NCBI RefSeq assembly: GCF_030915445.1
Contig: NZ_CP133264.1
Coordinates: 3,224,001 to 3,288,000 of the forward strand
Origin: Clostridium sp. OS1-26
GTDB lineage: Bacteria > Bacillota > Clostridia > Clostridiales > Clostridiaceae
Length of the DNA: 64,000 nucleotides
Reading direction: 5' to 3'
Part shown: positions 16,620 to 25,745 of the stretch, in pieces
Position numbering within the stretch: the first letter of the stretch is position 1
Layout of the letters: every line of letters begins with the position of its first letter
The notes under the pieces: model-generated
The model's input: the letters and a program-made list of their open reading frames with translations, nothing else
Told to the model about the DNA's origin: nothing
The model's database searches: none
Program-made: the position numbers and the translations under genes

Positions 16620-17621
16620 ATGCTAAGAAATAGAGAAGTGAGAATATTTTTTATTACTGCTTTTAGTATATCTATAGCAGCAATAGTTTGCATTTTTCTG
16701 ATTAATATTCTTGCGGGAATCGTATCCCTTGCTGCTTTTTCCCTCTTAATTGGCGGTAGTTTTTTATTCATAAAGCGAGAGTATGGAGAGATTGAAAAGC
16801 TCTCGGGTTATTTAAGGCGTATTAGTAATGGAGAATATTCCTTGGATATTAGAGATAACGCAGAGGGAGAGTTAAGTATACTTAAAAATGAAATTTACAA
16901 GGTAACTCTCATGCTTTCAAAACAAGGAGAACTTCTTAAAAAAGAGAAAATGCAGCTTGCAGAGGCTATTTCTGACATATCTCATCAGCTAAAGACACCG
17001 CTTACATCTATGATGGTTATGGCGGATTTACTAAGCGATAATAATTTAAAGGCGGAAAAAAGAATTGAATTTACTAAGAATATTGAAATGCAGCTTGATC
17101 GTATGCAGTGGCTTTTAACTTCTTTGCTAAAGCTATCTAAAATAGATGCTGGAACGGTGAGTTTTAAAAGGGACAAAGTAGCTGTATCAAAACTCATTGA
17201 AAAAGCGACTAAGCCTCTTCTTATTCCAGTAGAAATTAAGGAACAAACATTAATCATAAAAGGCGATAGCAATGTAAGCTTTATTGGAGATTTAAACTGG
17301 ACTACTGAGGCTTTAATCAACATAATAAAAAATTGTGTAGAACATACTCAAGAAGGTGGAGCAATTTCGGTTTTCTTTGATGAAAACCCTTTATTTACAG
17401 AAATAAAAATCTCAGATAACGGAAGTGGAATAGAAAAAGAAGATTTACCATATATTTTTAAACGATTTTATAAGGGTAAAAATACAAGTGAAGAAAGTGT
17501 TGGGATAGGTCTTGCAATGGCTAAAAGTATTATAACAAGTCAAAATGGGGATATAAGCGTAACAAGTAGAAAGAATGAAGGGACATGTTTTAATATTAAA
17601 TTTTATAAGGTAACGGTGTAA
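16620..17621 (+). CDS. Sensor histidine kinase
   Basis: 333 residues from ATG 16620, two bases after the response-regulator stop. Two adjacent membrane segments (about 8-30 and 32-52) enclose almost no extracellular loop, as in intramembrane-sensing kinases of cell-envelope stress systems. A HAMP-like region and the H-box DISHQLKTPLTSM with His122 follow, then the N-box (INIIKNCVEH), G1 (DNGSGI) and G2 (GIGLAMAKSI) of the ATPase domain. Such kinases commonly sense through a partner ABC transporter, and one lies directly downstream. Bacitracin- or lantibiotic-type inducers are a reasonable guess only. Confidence 0.92.
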   Translation: MLRNREVRIFFITAFSISIAAIVCIFLINILAGIVSLAAFSLLIGGSFLFIKREYGEIEKLSGYLRRISNGEYSLDIRDNAEGELSILKNEIYKVTLMLSKQGELLKKEKMQLAEAISDISHQLKTPLTSMMVMADLLSDNNLKAEKRIEFTKNIEMQLDRMQWLLTSLLKLSKIDAGTVSFKRDKVAVSKLIEKATKPLLIPVEIKEQTLIIKGDSNVSFIGDLNWTTEALINIIKNCVEHTQEGGAISVFFDENPLFTEIKISDNGSGIEKEDLPYIFKRFYKGKNTSEESVGIGLAMAKSIITSQNGDISVTSRKNEGTCFNIKFYKVTV

Positions 17622-17682
17622 GGTATTATAGTCCTATATATATTTCTTGCAATGAGAAAGCATTTAGGCCTATGCATTTATA

Positions 17683-17711
17683 GGTGACTAAATTGTAATA
17701 ATGAAGTCACC
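17683..17711 (+). promoter_or_regulatory. Inverted repeat upstream of the FtsX-type ABC operon
   Basis: GGTGACT (17683-17689) and AGTCACC (17705-17711), with a further AAGTCAT half-repeat at about 17714. Located between the histidine kinase and ABC genes, this is a candidate site for the adjacent OmpR-type regulator. Confidence 0.45.
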
Positions 17712-17769
17712 ATAAAGTCATCTGAATTATATATACTAAAGCCATAATAAAAGACTTGGAGGTTTTACA

Positions 17770-18453
17770 GTGGAAATATTAAGAATAGAGCATTTGTCTA
17801 AGGTCTATGGAAGTGGAGACACTGCAGTAAAGGCACTTAATGATGTATCGTTTTCTGTAGAAAAAGGAGAATTTGTTGCAATTATTGGACCATCAGGATC
17901 TGGAAAGTCAACCTTACTCCATATGCTTGGTGGTGTAGATAGACCAACCAGCGGTAGGGTTTTAGTAGATAATACTGATATCTATAATTTGGATGAAACA
18001 CAACTGGCCATATTCAGACGCAGACAGATAGGCCTTATATATCAATTTTATAACCTTATTCCAGTACTTAATGTGGAAGAAAATATTACCCTTCCATTAC
18101 TGCTCGACGGGCATAAAGTGGATAAAAAGCAGCTTGATGAGATTATAAAAATACTTAATTTAGAAAAAAGATTAAACCATTTGCCTAATCAGCTTTCAGG
18201 TGGACAACAACAGAGAGTTTCTATAGGAAGAGCTATTATAAGCAATCCCGCTATAATGCTGGCAGACGAACCTACTGGAAATTTAGACAGCAAAAATAGC
18301 AGTGAAATAATTGAACTGTTAAAAATGTTTAATAAGACATTTAAACAAACTCTTATAATAATAACTCATGATGAGCGCATTGCATTACAGGCAGATAGAA
18401 TCATAGCTATAGAGGATGGTGAAGTTAAGAAGGACGAGGTGATCCGTCCATGA
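17770..18453 (+). CDS. ABC transporter ATPase, MacB/BceA type
   Basis: 227 residues, GTG start behind TTGGAGG. Walker A GPSGSGKST (about residue 38), Q-loop IYQFYNLIPVLNVEENI, signature LSGGQQQRVSIGRA, Walker B IMLADEPTGNLDS, H-loop IITHDERIA. The LDSKNSSEII and NLIPVLNVEEN patterns are typical of ATPases partnering FtsX-type permeases in antimicrobial-peptide export or sensing. It overlaps the permease start by 4 nt (translational coupling). With the two-component genes it forms a resistance/sensing module; the ligand is unknown. Confidence 0.93.
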   Translation: MEILRIEHLSKVYGSGDTAVKALNDVSFSVEKGEFVAIIGPSGSGKSTLLHMLGGVDRPTSGRVLVDNTDIYNLDETQLAIFRRRQIGLIYQFYNLIPVLNVEENITLPLLLDGHKVDKKQLDEIIKILNLEKRLNHLPNQLSGGQQQRVSIGRAIISNPAIMLADEPTGNLDSKNSSEIIELLKMFNKTFKQTLIIITHDERIALQADRIIAIEDGEVKKDEVIRP

Positions 18454-21077
18454 ATATAATAAACAAGTTAACCTTAAGACATATGAAATTGAATAAGAAA
18501 AGAACTCTTATAACTATAATAGGCGTAATAATTTCAGCTGCAATGATAACTGGAGTGGCTACCCTTGGAATTTCCTTTATGGATTTAAAGCAAAGACAAA
18601 GTATATCCGATGAAGGAGAATGGCATGTCATCTATAAAGATGTTAATAATACTCAACTTCAGGCTATAAAAAATGATAAAGAAACAAAACAAATCATTTT
18701 AAGTAGGGACATAGGCTGTGCGCTTCTAAATGGGAGTCAAAATTCAGGTAAACCTTATATGTTTATTCGAGAGTATAATAAAGAAGGTTTTGAAAAATTC
18801 CCTATTGAATTAGTAAAGGGAAGAGTTCCACAAACTTCAAATGAAGTTGTAATTTCAGAGGCCATTATAAATAATGCTAAAGTTAACTATAAAATAGGAG
18901 ATGTTCTAACTGTTGACATCGGTAAGAGGTATTCAAAAGTTGGTGACGATAAAAACAAAGCTTTGACACAATATGCTGAGCTGCAGAAAGGCAAGGGTGC
19001 TGTTGAAGAGTTCTTGACAAAGGAAAATACAAAAACTTATAAGATTGTAGGTATAATAAAACGTCCTAAGTTTGAACCTACATGGGCACCTGGATATACA
19101 GTGCTATCCTATGTAGATGAAAATACTATTACCTCAAAGGAAAGGGCAAATGCCTCTATTATATTAAAAGATATTAATAGGGGATTATTTGATCACGCCA
19201 AAAGTATAGCTGCCCAAAATAAAATAGGAACAGTAGAGTTTAATGATAATCTATTAAGATACTATGGCGTTGTCAAGGATGACACTTTGTATAGTATGAT
19301 TCTTACTTTAGCAGCTATTATGATGATAATTATTATGGTTGGATCTGTTTCGCTTATATATAATGCTTTTGCTATTTCTGTATCCGAGCGTTCAAGACAT
19401 TTAGGTATGCTATCAAGTGTAGGAGCTACTAGAAAGCAAAAAAGGGATTCTGTATTCTTTGAAGGAGCTGTTATTGGAATAATAAGTATTCCTATTGGAA
19501 TTATTTGTGGATTTTTAGGGATGAATCTTACCTTTTTATGTATAAATTATATGATAAATGGAGCCTTGGGCGTTACTGAAAGTTTTAGAGTAGTTATATC
19601 GCCTTTAATTATTATAATTGCAATTGTGATTTCTGCTATTACTATTTTAATCTCAACCTATGTTCCTGCAAGAAAAGCATCAAGGATATCAGCTATTGAC
19701 GCTATTCGTCAAACATCAGATATTAAGCTAACAGGCAAGGAAGTAAAAGTTTCAAAACTTACAGAAAAGATATTCGGAGTTGAAGGGACTATAGGTCTTA
19801 AGAATCTAAAAAGAAACAAGGGCAGATATAAGGCAACAGTATTTTCTTTAGTTATCAGCATGATATTATTTTTAAGTGTGTCTTTCTTTACTTCCGACTT
19901 GAAGAAGTCCACAGTGCTTAGCCAAAAAGGAATGAATTTTGATATAAATGTATTACTTAGAGGGGACAACTTACTTAGAGGGGACAACTTAGAAGCAAAG
20001 GATAACACAATTAAAAAAATAAACTCACTGGGGAATATAACAGAGTGTAATGAAATAGACACTTTTGATGCGCGAGTGTGGATTAATAAAGAGTTTATGG
20101 CGGACTATTTAAAGGGTAAAGATGAGAGTACAATGAAAAATGGAGCATATCCATATGATGTTAGTGTAAATGCTCTGAATGATGAAGCTTTAAAATCTTA
20201 TGCAAAAGAAGTTGGTGTGGATTTTAACTCATTGAAGGACACAACAAAACCTTCAGCAATAGTTATTGATACAACTAAATACAAGGATATGCAATCAAAA
20301 AAATATGTTGAGGCAAAAGCAGTAAAAATAAATAAGGGACAGAAACTAGATTTAATGTATCATAATTGGGAACCAGAGAATGATGTACCTCTAGTTCCAG
20401 TAGAAATAACTTCAGTTACGGATAAATTGCCTGTTGGTGTTTTATCAGAGGGGAAAAACCCAAGTTTTAATATAGTAGTATCTAAAGAAGTATTCGATAA
20501 AATAGTAAATGACCACAAAAATACAATCAAAGATCTAAATACAAGTTTGTTTATAAAAAGCAATGACCCTATGGCACTTCAGGCAGGCATTGAAACAATT
20601 AGAAACGCTGGTGAAGGAATTATAGGTCATGTTCAAAATGTATTTATGAACAGACAAAAAGATAATCAAACAATTGTATTGATGTCAGTCTTTGCCTATG
20701 GATTTATAGCTCTAATTACAACTATTTGTGTTGCCAATATACTTAACACTATATCTACCAGTGTTGCTCTTAGAAAAAGGGAATTTGCAATGCTAAAGTC
20801 TATCGGAATGACACCAGAAAGCTTTAACAAGATGATAAATTATGAAAGTATATTCTATGGTATTAAAGCACTGTTATACGGTCTTCCGATAAGTATTGCC
20901 ATAATGTACTTGATCCACCGAACTCTTATGGAGAAATTCAGCTTTGAATTCACTCTTCCATGGGTAAGTATATTATTAGCTGTAGCTGCTGTATTCATAA
21001 TAGTGGGAGTAGCAATGCTTTACTCCAGTGCAAAGGTGAAAAAAGAAAATATTATAGATGTGTTGAAAAGTGAGTAG
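18450..21077 (+). CDS. FtsX-type ABC transporter permease
   Basis: 875 residues. An N-terminal membrane helix (about 17-37) and a MacB-like extracellular core precede a three-helix FtsX block (about 280-405, including the SERSRHLGMLSSVGATRKQ loop). A second core and a second FtsX block follow (KREFAMLKSIGMTPESFNKM to the C-terminus). It is larger than BceB proteins and has two extracellular domains, so it is closer to the general MacB/FtsX group. It carries an exact in-frame 18-bp tandem duplication (LLRGDN twice, about residues 502-513). It would work with the ATPase gene it overlaps, and presumably with the upstream kinase. Confidence 0.88.
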   Translation: MNIINKLTLRHMKLNKKRTLITIIGVIISAAMITGVATLGISFMDLKQRQSISDEGEWHVIYKDVNNTQLQAIKNDKETKQIILSRDIGCALLNGSQNSGKPYMFIREYNKEGFEKFPIELVKGRVPQTSNEVVISEAIINNAKVNYKIGDVLTVDIGKRYSKVGDDKNKALTQYAELQKGKGAVEEFLTKENTKTYKIVGIIKRPKFEPTWAPGYTVLSYVDENTITSKERANASIILKDINRGLFDHAKSIAAQNKIGTVEFNDNLLRYYGVVKDDTLYSMILTLAAIMMIIIMVGSVSLIYNAFAISVSERSRHLGMLSSVGATRKQKRDSVFFEGAVIGIISIPIGIICGFLGMNLTFLCINYMINGALGVTESFRVVISPLIIIIAIVISAITILISTYVPARKASRISAIDAIRQTSDIKLTGKEVKVSKLTEKIFGVEGTIGLKNLKRNKGRYKATVFSLVISMILFLSVSFFTSDLKKSTVLSQKGMNFDINVLLRGDNLLRGDNLEAKDNTIKKINSLGNITECNEIDTFDARVWINKEFMADYLKGKDESTMKNGAYPYDVSVNALNDEALKSYAKEVGVDFNSLKDTTKPSAIVIDTTKYKDMQSKKYVEAKAVKINKGQKLDLMYHNWEPENDVPLVPVEITSVTDKLPVGVLSEGKNPSFNIVVSKEVFDKIVNDHKNTIKDLNTSLFIKSNDPMALQAGIETIRNAGEGIIGHVQNVFMNRQKDNQTIVLMSVFAYGFIALITTICVANILNTISTSVALRKREFAMLKSIGMTPESFNKMINYESIFYGIKALLYGLPISIAIMYLIHRTLMEKFSFEFTLPWVSILLAVAAVFIIVGVAMLYSSAKVKKENIIDVLKSE
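19953..19988 (+). repeat. Exact 18-bp tandem duplication within the permease gene
   Basis: TTACTTAGAGGGGACAAC occurs at 19953-19970 and again at 19971-19988. It encodes LLRGDN twice in the second extracellular domain and keeps the frame, as expected of a recent replication-slippage event. Confidence 0.9.
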
Positions 21078-21158
21078 TGTAAACACAATCCATTTGATTA
21101 CTTTCTATCTGCCCAAATAAATTATAAAGGGCATATATGCGTTGACTACTTTATCTTG

Positions 21159-21190
21159 AAACCCTTGATTTTTCAAGGGTTTTTCATTTT
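21159..21190 (+). terminator. Intrinsic terminator of the FtsX-type ABC operon
   Basis: AAACCCTTGA (21159-21168) pairs with TCAAGGGTTT (21173-21182), followed by a T-rich tract. It sits between the convergent permease and DJ-1 genes. Confidence 0.85.
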
Positions 21191-21209
21191 ATTTACATAG
21201 ATTTTACGA

Positions 21210-21800
21210 TTATGTTTCGAATCCCATTAGTTTTTTAACATCATTGCAGTTTTCTTTGGAAGTAAGCAATTCTAGGAGTTTGAAAGCAACATCGAAAGCA
21301 GTAGAAGGATTATAGGAGGTGATTATATTTTTATCTACAACAATAGGCTCATCGCTAAGAACATTTGCACCAAACTCTGATAGTTGTATTTGTCTTTTAC
21401 CCTTCAATAAATTATAGGTTGTGGCATTTCTTCCAGCTAATACCCCGCTTTTTCCAATAGGCAGTGCACCGACACAAATAGAGCATATTATCTTTCCAGC
21501 TCTATCAAACTCTCTTATCACATTTAGAAACTCTTCACTATAGGCATCCTCATAAAAACCTGCTTCTTCAAAACCACCTGGAATTGCAAGTGCTTCAAAT
21601 TCATCGACATTGACTTCGCTTATAAGTATTTCTGGAATTACTGTAAAGTTCCAGGTACATTTTAGTTTTTCTCGCATTCCAGCAGTAACCAGATCTGTAG
21701 TAGTATCGCCCTCTAATTTGTTCCATCCGATAACATCTGTGAAAACACTAGCCTCTACAGCTTCAAAACCATTAGCAAGAAGTAATAATACTTTTTTCAT
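21210..21800 (-). CDS. DJ-1/PfpI family protein
   Basis: 196 residues from the ATG at 21800 (GAGGGGA upstream; the longer TTG reading starts inside that site). MKKVLLLLANGFEAVEA is the family N-terminus with the conserved Glu near residue 15. The nucleophile elbow IICSICVGALPIG places Cys109, followed by GRNATTYNL as in the ThiJ/DJ-1 group. Members act as deglycases, chaperones or stress proteins; which applies is unclear. Divergent from a LysR gene that may control it. Confidence 0.87.
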   Translation of the reverse strand: MKKVLLLLANGFEAVEASVFTDVIGWNKLEGDTTTDLVTAGMREKLKCTWNFTVIPEILISEVNVDEFEALAIPGGFEEAGFYEDAYSEEFLNVIREFDRAGKIICSICVGALPIGKSGVLAGRNATTYNLLKGKRQIQLSEFGANVLSDEPIVVDKNIITSYNPSTAFDVAFKLLELLTSKENCNDVKKLMGFET

Positions 21801-21947
21801 AATTAAACAAGCTCCCCTCAATATTTTGTTGGATTTTCTTAAGTATAACTCAACTTATATCATCAGTAAAATTGAAATAAATGAAGTAAACCATCGAAAT
21901 ATATGATATCATTATACTATTCATAAAAAAGTAAAGGGATGAAAATA

Positions 21948-22841
21948 GTGGAGATTAGACATTTAAAAACATTTATTACTATAGTTGAGCTTGGTGGATT
22001 TACAAAGGCAGCAGAACATTTAGTATATGCGCAGTCAACTATTACTTCCCATATTCAAATTTTAGAGAATGAATTAGGAGAAGCCTTATTTGACCGTTTA
22101 GGTAAAAAGGTTGTTTTGACCAATGTTGGCAAGTCCTTAACTCCATACGCTAGACAAATGTTGGAGATTTATAGAGAAATTAAAAACATAACCTCAGAAC
22201 AAAATGAGGTATCTGGAGATTTAATCATTGGAGCTGGTGAATCTTTATCTATATACCGTTTAGGGAAAATCTTAAAGGAATATAAAAAAAGTTTTTCTAA
22301 TGTAAATATTATTTTAAAAAACTCAATTTGTAGTGATTTAAGAAGCAAACTGCATAATGGAGAGTTGGATATAATCTTTACTATTGAACCTGAAATTACA
22401 GATACAGATTTGATTGTTAAAAATCTAAAAAATGAGAGCATGGTAATTATAGCTGAAAAAGAAGAAGATTTAAGGTTTTTAACAACAGACATAGAAAGCA
22501 AAACAATAAAGGAGAGTATTATATTTAGTGAAAAAGGCTGTAGTTTTAGAATAGCTTTTGAAAATTACTTAAAGCAGAAGAAAGTAAGATATTCAAACCC
22601 TTTGGAGTTTTCAAGTATAGAAGCTATCAAGAAGTGCGTAATAAATGGTTTAGGAATTTCACTTTTGCCATTGTATGCTGTTAGAAATGAGCTGAGTGAA
22701 GGAAGTCTTAAGATAGTGGAGGTAAGTGCATCAATGAATAAGTTTAAAACTCAGCTTGTATACCATAAAAACAAAAGACTATCATTAGCAATGATTAAAT
22801 TAATAGAAGTTGCATTGAAGGATTCTCAGGTTTGGGAATAA
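21948..22841 (+). CDS. LysR family transcriptional regulator
   Basis: 297 residues from GTG 21948 (AAAGGG 9-14 nt upstream); the in-frame ATG at 21939 is too close to that site. The winged helix is GGFTKAAEHLVYAQSTITSHIQILENELG. The substrate-binding effector domain spans about 90-290, with the typical KKCVINGLGISLLPLYAVRNEL stretch (in two parts). Divergent from the DJ-1 gene across about 150 bp, the classical LysR layout for controlling a neighbour. Effector unknown. Confidence 0.9.
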   Translation: MEIRHLKTFITIVELGGFTKAAEHLVYAQSTITSHIQILENELGEALFDRLGKKVVLTNVGKSLTPYARQMLEIYREIKNITSEQNEVSGDLIIGAGESLSIYRLGKILKEYKKSFSNVNIILKNSICSDLRSKLHNGELDIIFTIEPEITDTDLIVKNLKNESMVIIAEKEEDLRFLTTDIESKTIKESIIFSEKGCSFRIAFENYLKQKKVRYSNPLEFSSIEAIKKCVINGLGISLLPLYAVRNELSEGSLKIVEVSASMNKFKTQLVYHKNKRLSLAMIKLIEVALKDSQVWE

Positions 22842-22867
22842 ATGTTCATATTCTGGGGAGGAAAAAA

Positions 22868-23413
22868 GTGATTATTGACAATAACACAATTATAAATAGA
22901 TATTTGGAAAGAGTGTTTATTATTAATAAGAAAGTTGTATTAACAATTTTATGCCTATTAATGATTTTAACAGGATGTACAACCCAAAATCCAAAAGATA
23001 AAAGTGTTGAAACAGCTTTCTTAAAACCTAAGGATGTTATAGAAGAATATTTTAAATACTATAATCAACAGAATTTGGAAGGTATGAATTCATTAACAAC
23101 TGAAAAAAATCATTCCTCAAAATCATCATTGGGGTTTGATAACTTAGAATATATTAAAGTCAACAATATAATTGAGGACACTAATCAAACAAATAAGGAA
23201 ATCTACATACGCGGTAGAAAAAAGGGTCAGATAATAGATTTAGAAAAAGAAAAATCGGAATTAGAAAATGTAATTATATTTAAAGTAGATTTTGAAGTTA
23301 AATATAAAAAAGAAGGAATAGGTCCAAATGATAGTGGAAGTTATGAATATAATTATATTTTAACTAGAAAAGACAAAAATTCACCTTGGTTAATAGATTC
23401 TTATGGGTATTAG
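22868..23413 (+). CDS. Putative lipoprotein of unknown function
   Basis: 181 residues if started at GTG 22868 (GGGGAGG upstream). A hydrophobic segment ends in the lipobox LTGC (KKVVLTILCLLMILTGC), so it should be lipid-anchored outside the membrane. The pre-sequence is long; an alternative GTG at 22913 gives a more normal signal peptide but has a weak ribosome binding site. The mature part (KPKDVIEEYFKYYNQQNLEGMNSLTTE) resembles the NTF2/DUF4829-like fold of small clostridial lipoproteins. Neighbours give no functional hint. Confidence 0.65.
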   Translation: MIIDNNTIINRYLERVFIINKKVVLTILCLLMILTGCTTQNPKDKSVETAFLKPKDVIEEYFKYYNQQNLEGMNSLTTEKNHSSKSSLGFDNLEYIKVNNIIEDTNQTNKEIYIRGRKKGQIIDLEKEKSELENVIIFKVDFEVKYKKEGIGPNDSGSYEYNYILTRKDKNSPWLIDSYGY

Positions 23414-23502
23414 TATAATCAAACAATGCTATCTTTAAGTGTCACAACCTTTAAAACCGAGTAATCTTTTAAAATACCTTATTATTCAGAATAATATTCA
23501 CC

Positions 23503-23549
23503 CCTTAGGGTAGACAGATTAAAAACAAAAATCTGTCTACCTTAAGAGG
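23503..23549. terminator. Strong hairpin, probable bidirectional terminator
   Basis: A perfect 12-bp stem, GGTAGACAGATT (23509-23520) with AATCTGTCTACC (23530-23541), extended by outer pairing of CCTTA and TAAGAGG. It lies between the convergent lipoprotein and TIGR04076 genes. The T run is weak on both sides. Confidence 0.6.
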
Positions 23550-23614
23550 TGTATTTTTGTGTCTAAAAGAACTAGATACGTAGCTGGATAAAAGTGTGAA
23601 TTAATTATTTAAAA

Positions 23615-23932
23615 TTAAGCTTCTATCCTTTCTAATTTGTAGATAACTGGGTGAAGTCCGTCGTTACATGAATGTATTGCTATTCCATCTTGGTTTACAT
23701 AAGGACTATTACCGCCTGACGCTAAAAGAGAAACTTTGCTTTTCAATCCTTCCCAAGCGCCAACACAGAATTTATTTGGCATCTCGCAGTTTTTTGATAT
23801 GTATTCATCGCCTTCTTGTCCCTTTGCACAAACTACAGGAATATTACTTTTGGCGTAATCTTCATGAATATCCTCAACCTTTAATTTCTTTAAAATTGTA
23901 ATTTTAACATCATAATACTTTGTAATTTCCAT
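23615..23932 (-). CDS. TIGR04076 family protein
   Basis: 105 residues with GGAGGT just before the ATG. It matches the small TIGR04076 family: an N-terminal beta strand (YDVKITILKKLKVEDIHEDY), a central MPNKFCVGAWEGLKSKVSLL helix, and the closing CNDGLHPVIYKLERIEA. Conserved cysteines at about 35, 49, 56 and 89 may bind metal or be redox-active. No experimental function is known to me. Monocistronic. Confidence 0.8.
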   Translation of the reverse strand: MEITKYYDVKITILKKLKVEDIHEDYAKSNIPVVCAKGQEGDEYISKNCEMPNKFCVGAWEGLKSKVSLLASGGNSPYVNQDGIAIHSCNDGLHPVIYKLERIEA

Positions 23933-24153
23933 GTCTATACCTCCAATTTGTAAATGTTACTTTTTATAATGTCTTATGACTGATTCTTAATTAATATTAT
24001 ACCATGTATTGTATAACCTTTATAGTTATGAAAAGTGTTACATATTTGGACAACAATTCAATAGTTATGGTACATTAATATTAAAATCCTTTAGAGAATA
24101 GGATGATATAGACTTTAGCAAATCAAAACACTAACTAAATGAGAGGTACAATA

Positions 24154-24930
24154 ATGGATAAAAGAAAAGTGATTGAACAAAACGAAATTGCTTGGGATAA
24201 GCGTGTAAAGGATAGTGTGTGCTGGACAATTCCCGTAACAGGCGAAGAGATAGAAAAAGCACGGAATGGGGTGTTTGGTATTAAACTAACATCTATTAAA
24301 AACGTTCCAAGAGAGTGGTTTCCTCAAAAAATGGAGGGACTTAAAATTCTCTGACTTGCTTGTGGTGGAGGCCAGCAGGCACCAATTTTAGCAGCTACTG
24401 GTGCAAATGTAACTGTTCTTGATATTTCATTGAATCAATTAAAGCAAGATGAATTTGTTGCAAGACGTGATAATCTTGATTTAGTAACTGTTCATGGAGA
24501 TATGTGTGACCTATCACAGTTTAACAATGATAGTTTTGACATGATATACTGCCCGGTATCAGTTACATATATTCCTGATGTTTTGCCTGTATTTAGGGAG
24601 AGTTATCGAGTGTTAAAAAAAGACGGACTATTTCTTTTTGGCACAACTAACCCGTTTATTTATCTGTTTAATGGTGAAAAGTGGGATAATGGCATTTTCG
24701 AGGTGACAAATAAGCTGCCCTTTAATTCTTTTGATGAGCTTGATGAAAAGGGAATAGAAGATTTTATAAGAGATAAGAATGCTATCGAGTATAGTCATAC
24801 ATTAGAGGACTTAATAGGTGGGCAGACAAAGGCTGGATTTCTAATTGCCGATTTTTATGAAGATGTGGATAGTGATAAAATATGTCAATATAGTGCAAAA
24901 TATTTTGCTACTAAGGCAGTAAAACTGTAA
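24154..24930 (+). pseudogene. SAM-dependent methyltransferase with an in-frame TGA
   Basis: Class I methyltransferase of the small-molecule type (VLDISLNQLKQDE, VHGDMCDLSQFNNDSFDMI, IPDVLPVFRESYRVLKKDG). Start ATG 24154 after GAGAGGT. The frame is interrupted by TGA at 24352-24354, exactly before the glycine-rich SAM loop LACGGGQQAP, and continues uninterrupted to 24930. The position reads KIL-TGA-LACGGGQ, where relatives usually have Cys (ILCLA), one base from TGT or TGC. Without read-through no SAM site is made. Most likely a nonsense mutation or base error; selenocysteine insertion is a remote alternative. Confidence 0.8.
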
Positions 24931-25003
24931 AGCAATACAGTTGGGAGAGAGAAATGTTGATTGAAAATACGAATAAATGATTCAGCAAATATATAAAGTG
25001 GAA

Positions 25004-25036
25004 AAGAGTCTTCAGATAATGGAGATTCTTTTTTAT
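25004..25036 (+). terminator. Intrinsic terminator after methyltransferase gene
   Basis: AAGAGTCT (25004-25011) pairs with AGATTCTT (25023-25030, one G-U), followed by a T run. Confidence 0.7.
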
Positions 25037-25217
25037 TTTGTTTATGATTGAAATACTTTCTATTAAAATAATAATTAAGCGTGATATTCTAATTAATTAT
25101 ATGAAGAAATATCTAATAAATTTAAAATCATGCAACTAATGGCACAATTTTCTTATCTAATATTATGAAAGAACAATATACGTATATTGAAATGTTAAAA
25201 ATAAAGGTGGAAGATAT

Positions 25218-25745
25218 ATGGAAATTAAAATTCTAGTGAGGAAGGCTAAAAAAGGGGATGGAGAAGCTTTTATTAATCTTATTAAACAATATGAACAAGT
25301 GTTATATAAAGTGGCTAGCAGAATATTAACTAATGATGAAGATATTGCTGATGCTTTACAGGAAACAGTAATGATTGGTTATGAAAAAATACATGCACTC
25401 AAAAATGAAGAATATTTTAATACATGGATATGCAGAATTTTAATCAATGAATGCAATAGCATACTAAATAAGAATAAGAAAGTAATATTAGTAAATGAAA
25501 TATTGCCACAAAAACATAATGACAATGATTTTATAAAAATTGAATTAGAAGATGCACTGAACAGCTTGAATAAAGATTATAAATTAGCCATGATTTTATA
25601 TTATATTGCAGGATTTAGTACAAAAGAAATAAGTGAATTTACAAAAGAACCAGAAGGAACTATTAAATCGAGACTCTCTAGAGCAAAGTCTATATTAAGA
25701 GAAAATTATTTTAAGAGTGAGGGAGTTGTTGAATATGGAAAATAA
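25218..25745 (+). CDS. ECF-type RNA polymerase sigma factor
   Basis: 175 residues. Region 2 (EAFINLIKQYEQVLYKVASR ... DIADALQETVMIGYEKI) binds core polymerase and the -10 element. Region 4 (LNKDYKLAMILYYIAGFSTKEISEF, EGTIKSRLSRAKSIL) recognises the -35. Ribosome binding site AAAGGTGGAAG. The stop overlaps the anti-sigma start by 11 nt, so the two are translationally coupled. ECF factors with DUF4179 partners in Firmicutes usually respond to envelope stress; the signal here is unknown. Confidence 0.92.
   Translation: MEIKILVRKAKKGDGEAFINLIKQYEQVLYKVASRILTNDEDIADALQETVMIGYEKIHALKNEEYFNTWICRILINECNSILNKNKKVILVNEILPQKHNDNDFIKIELEDALNSLNKDYKLAMILYYIAGFSTKEISEFTKEPEGTIKSRLSRAKSILRENYFKSEGVVEYGK

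Noticed and set aside
24352..24400. Selenocysteine insertion at the methyltransferase TGA
   Set aside because: The downstream pairing is weak and the region codes for the conserved SAM loop. No selenium gene is visible, so I call it a likely nonsense mutation and keep the idea only as a finding to check.
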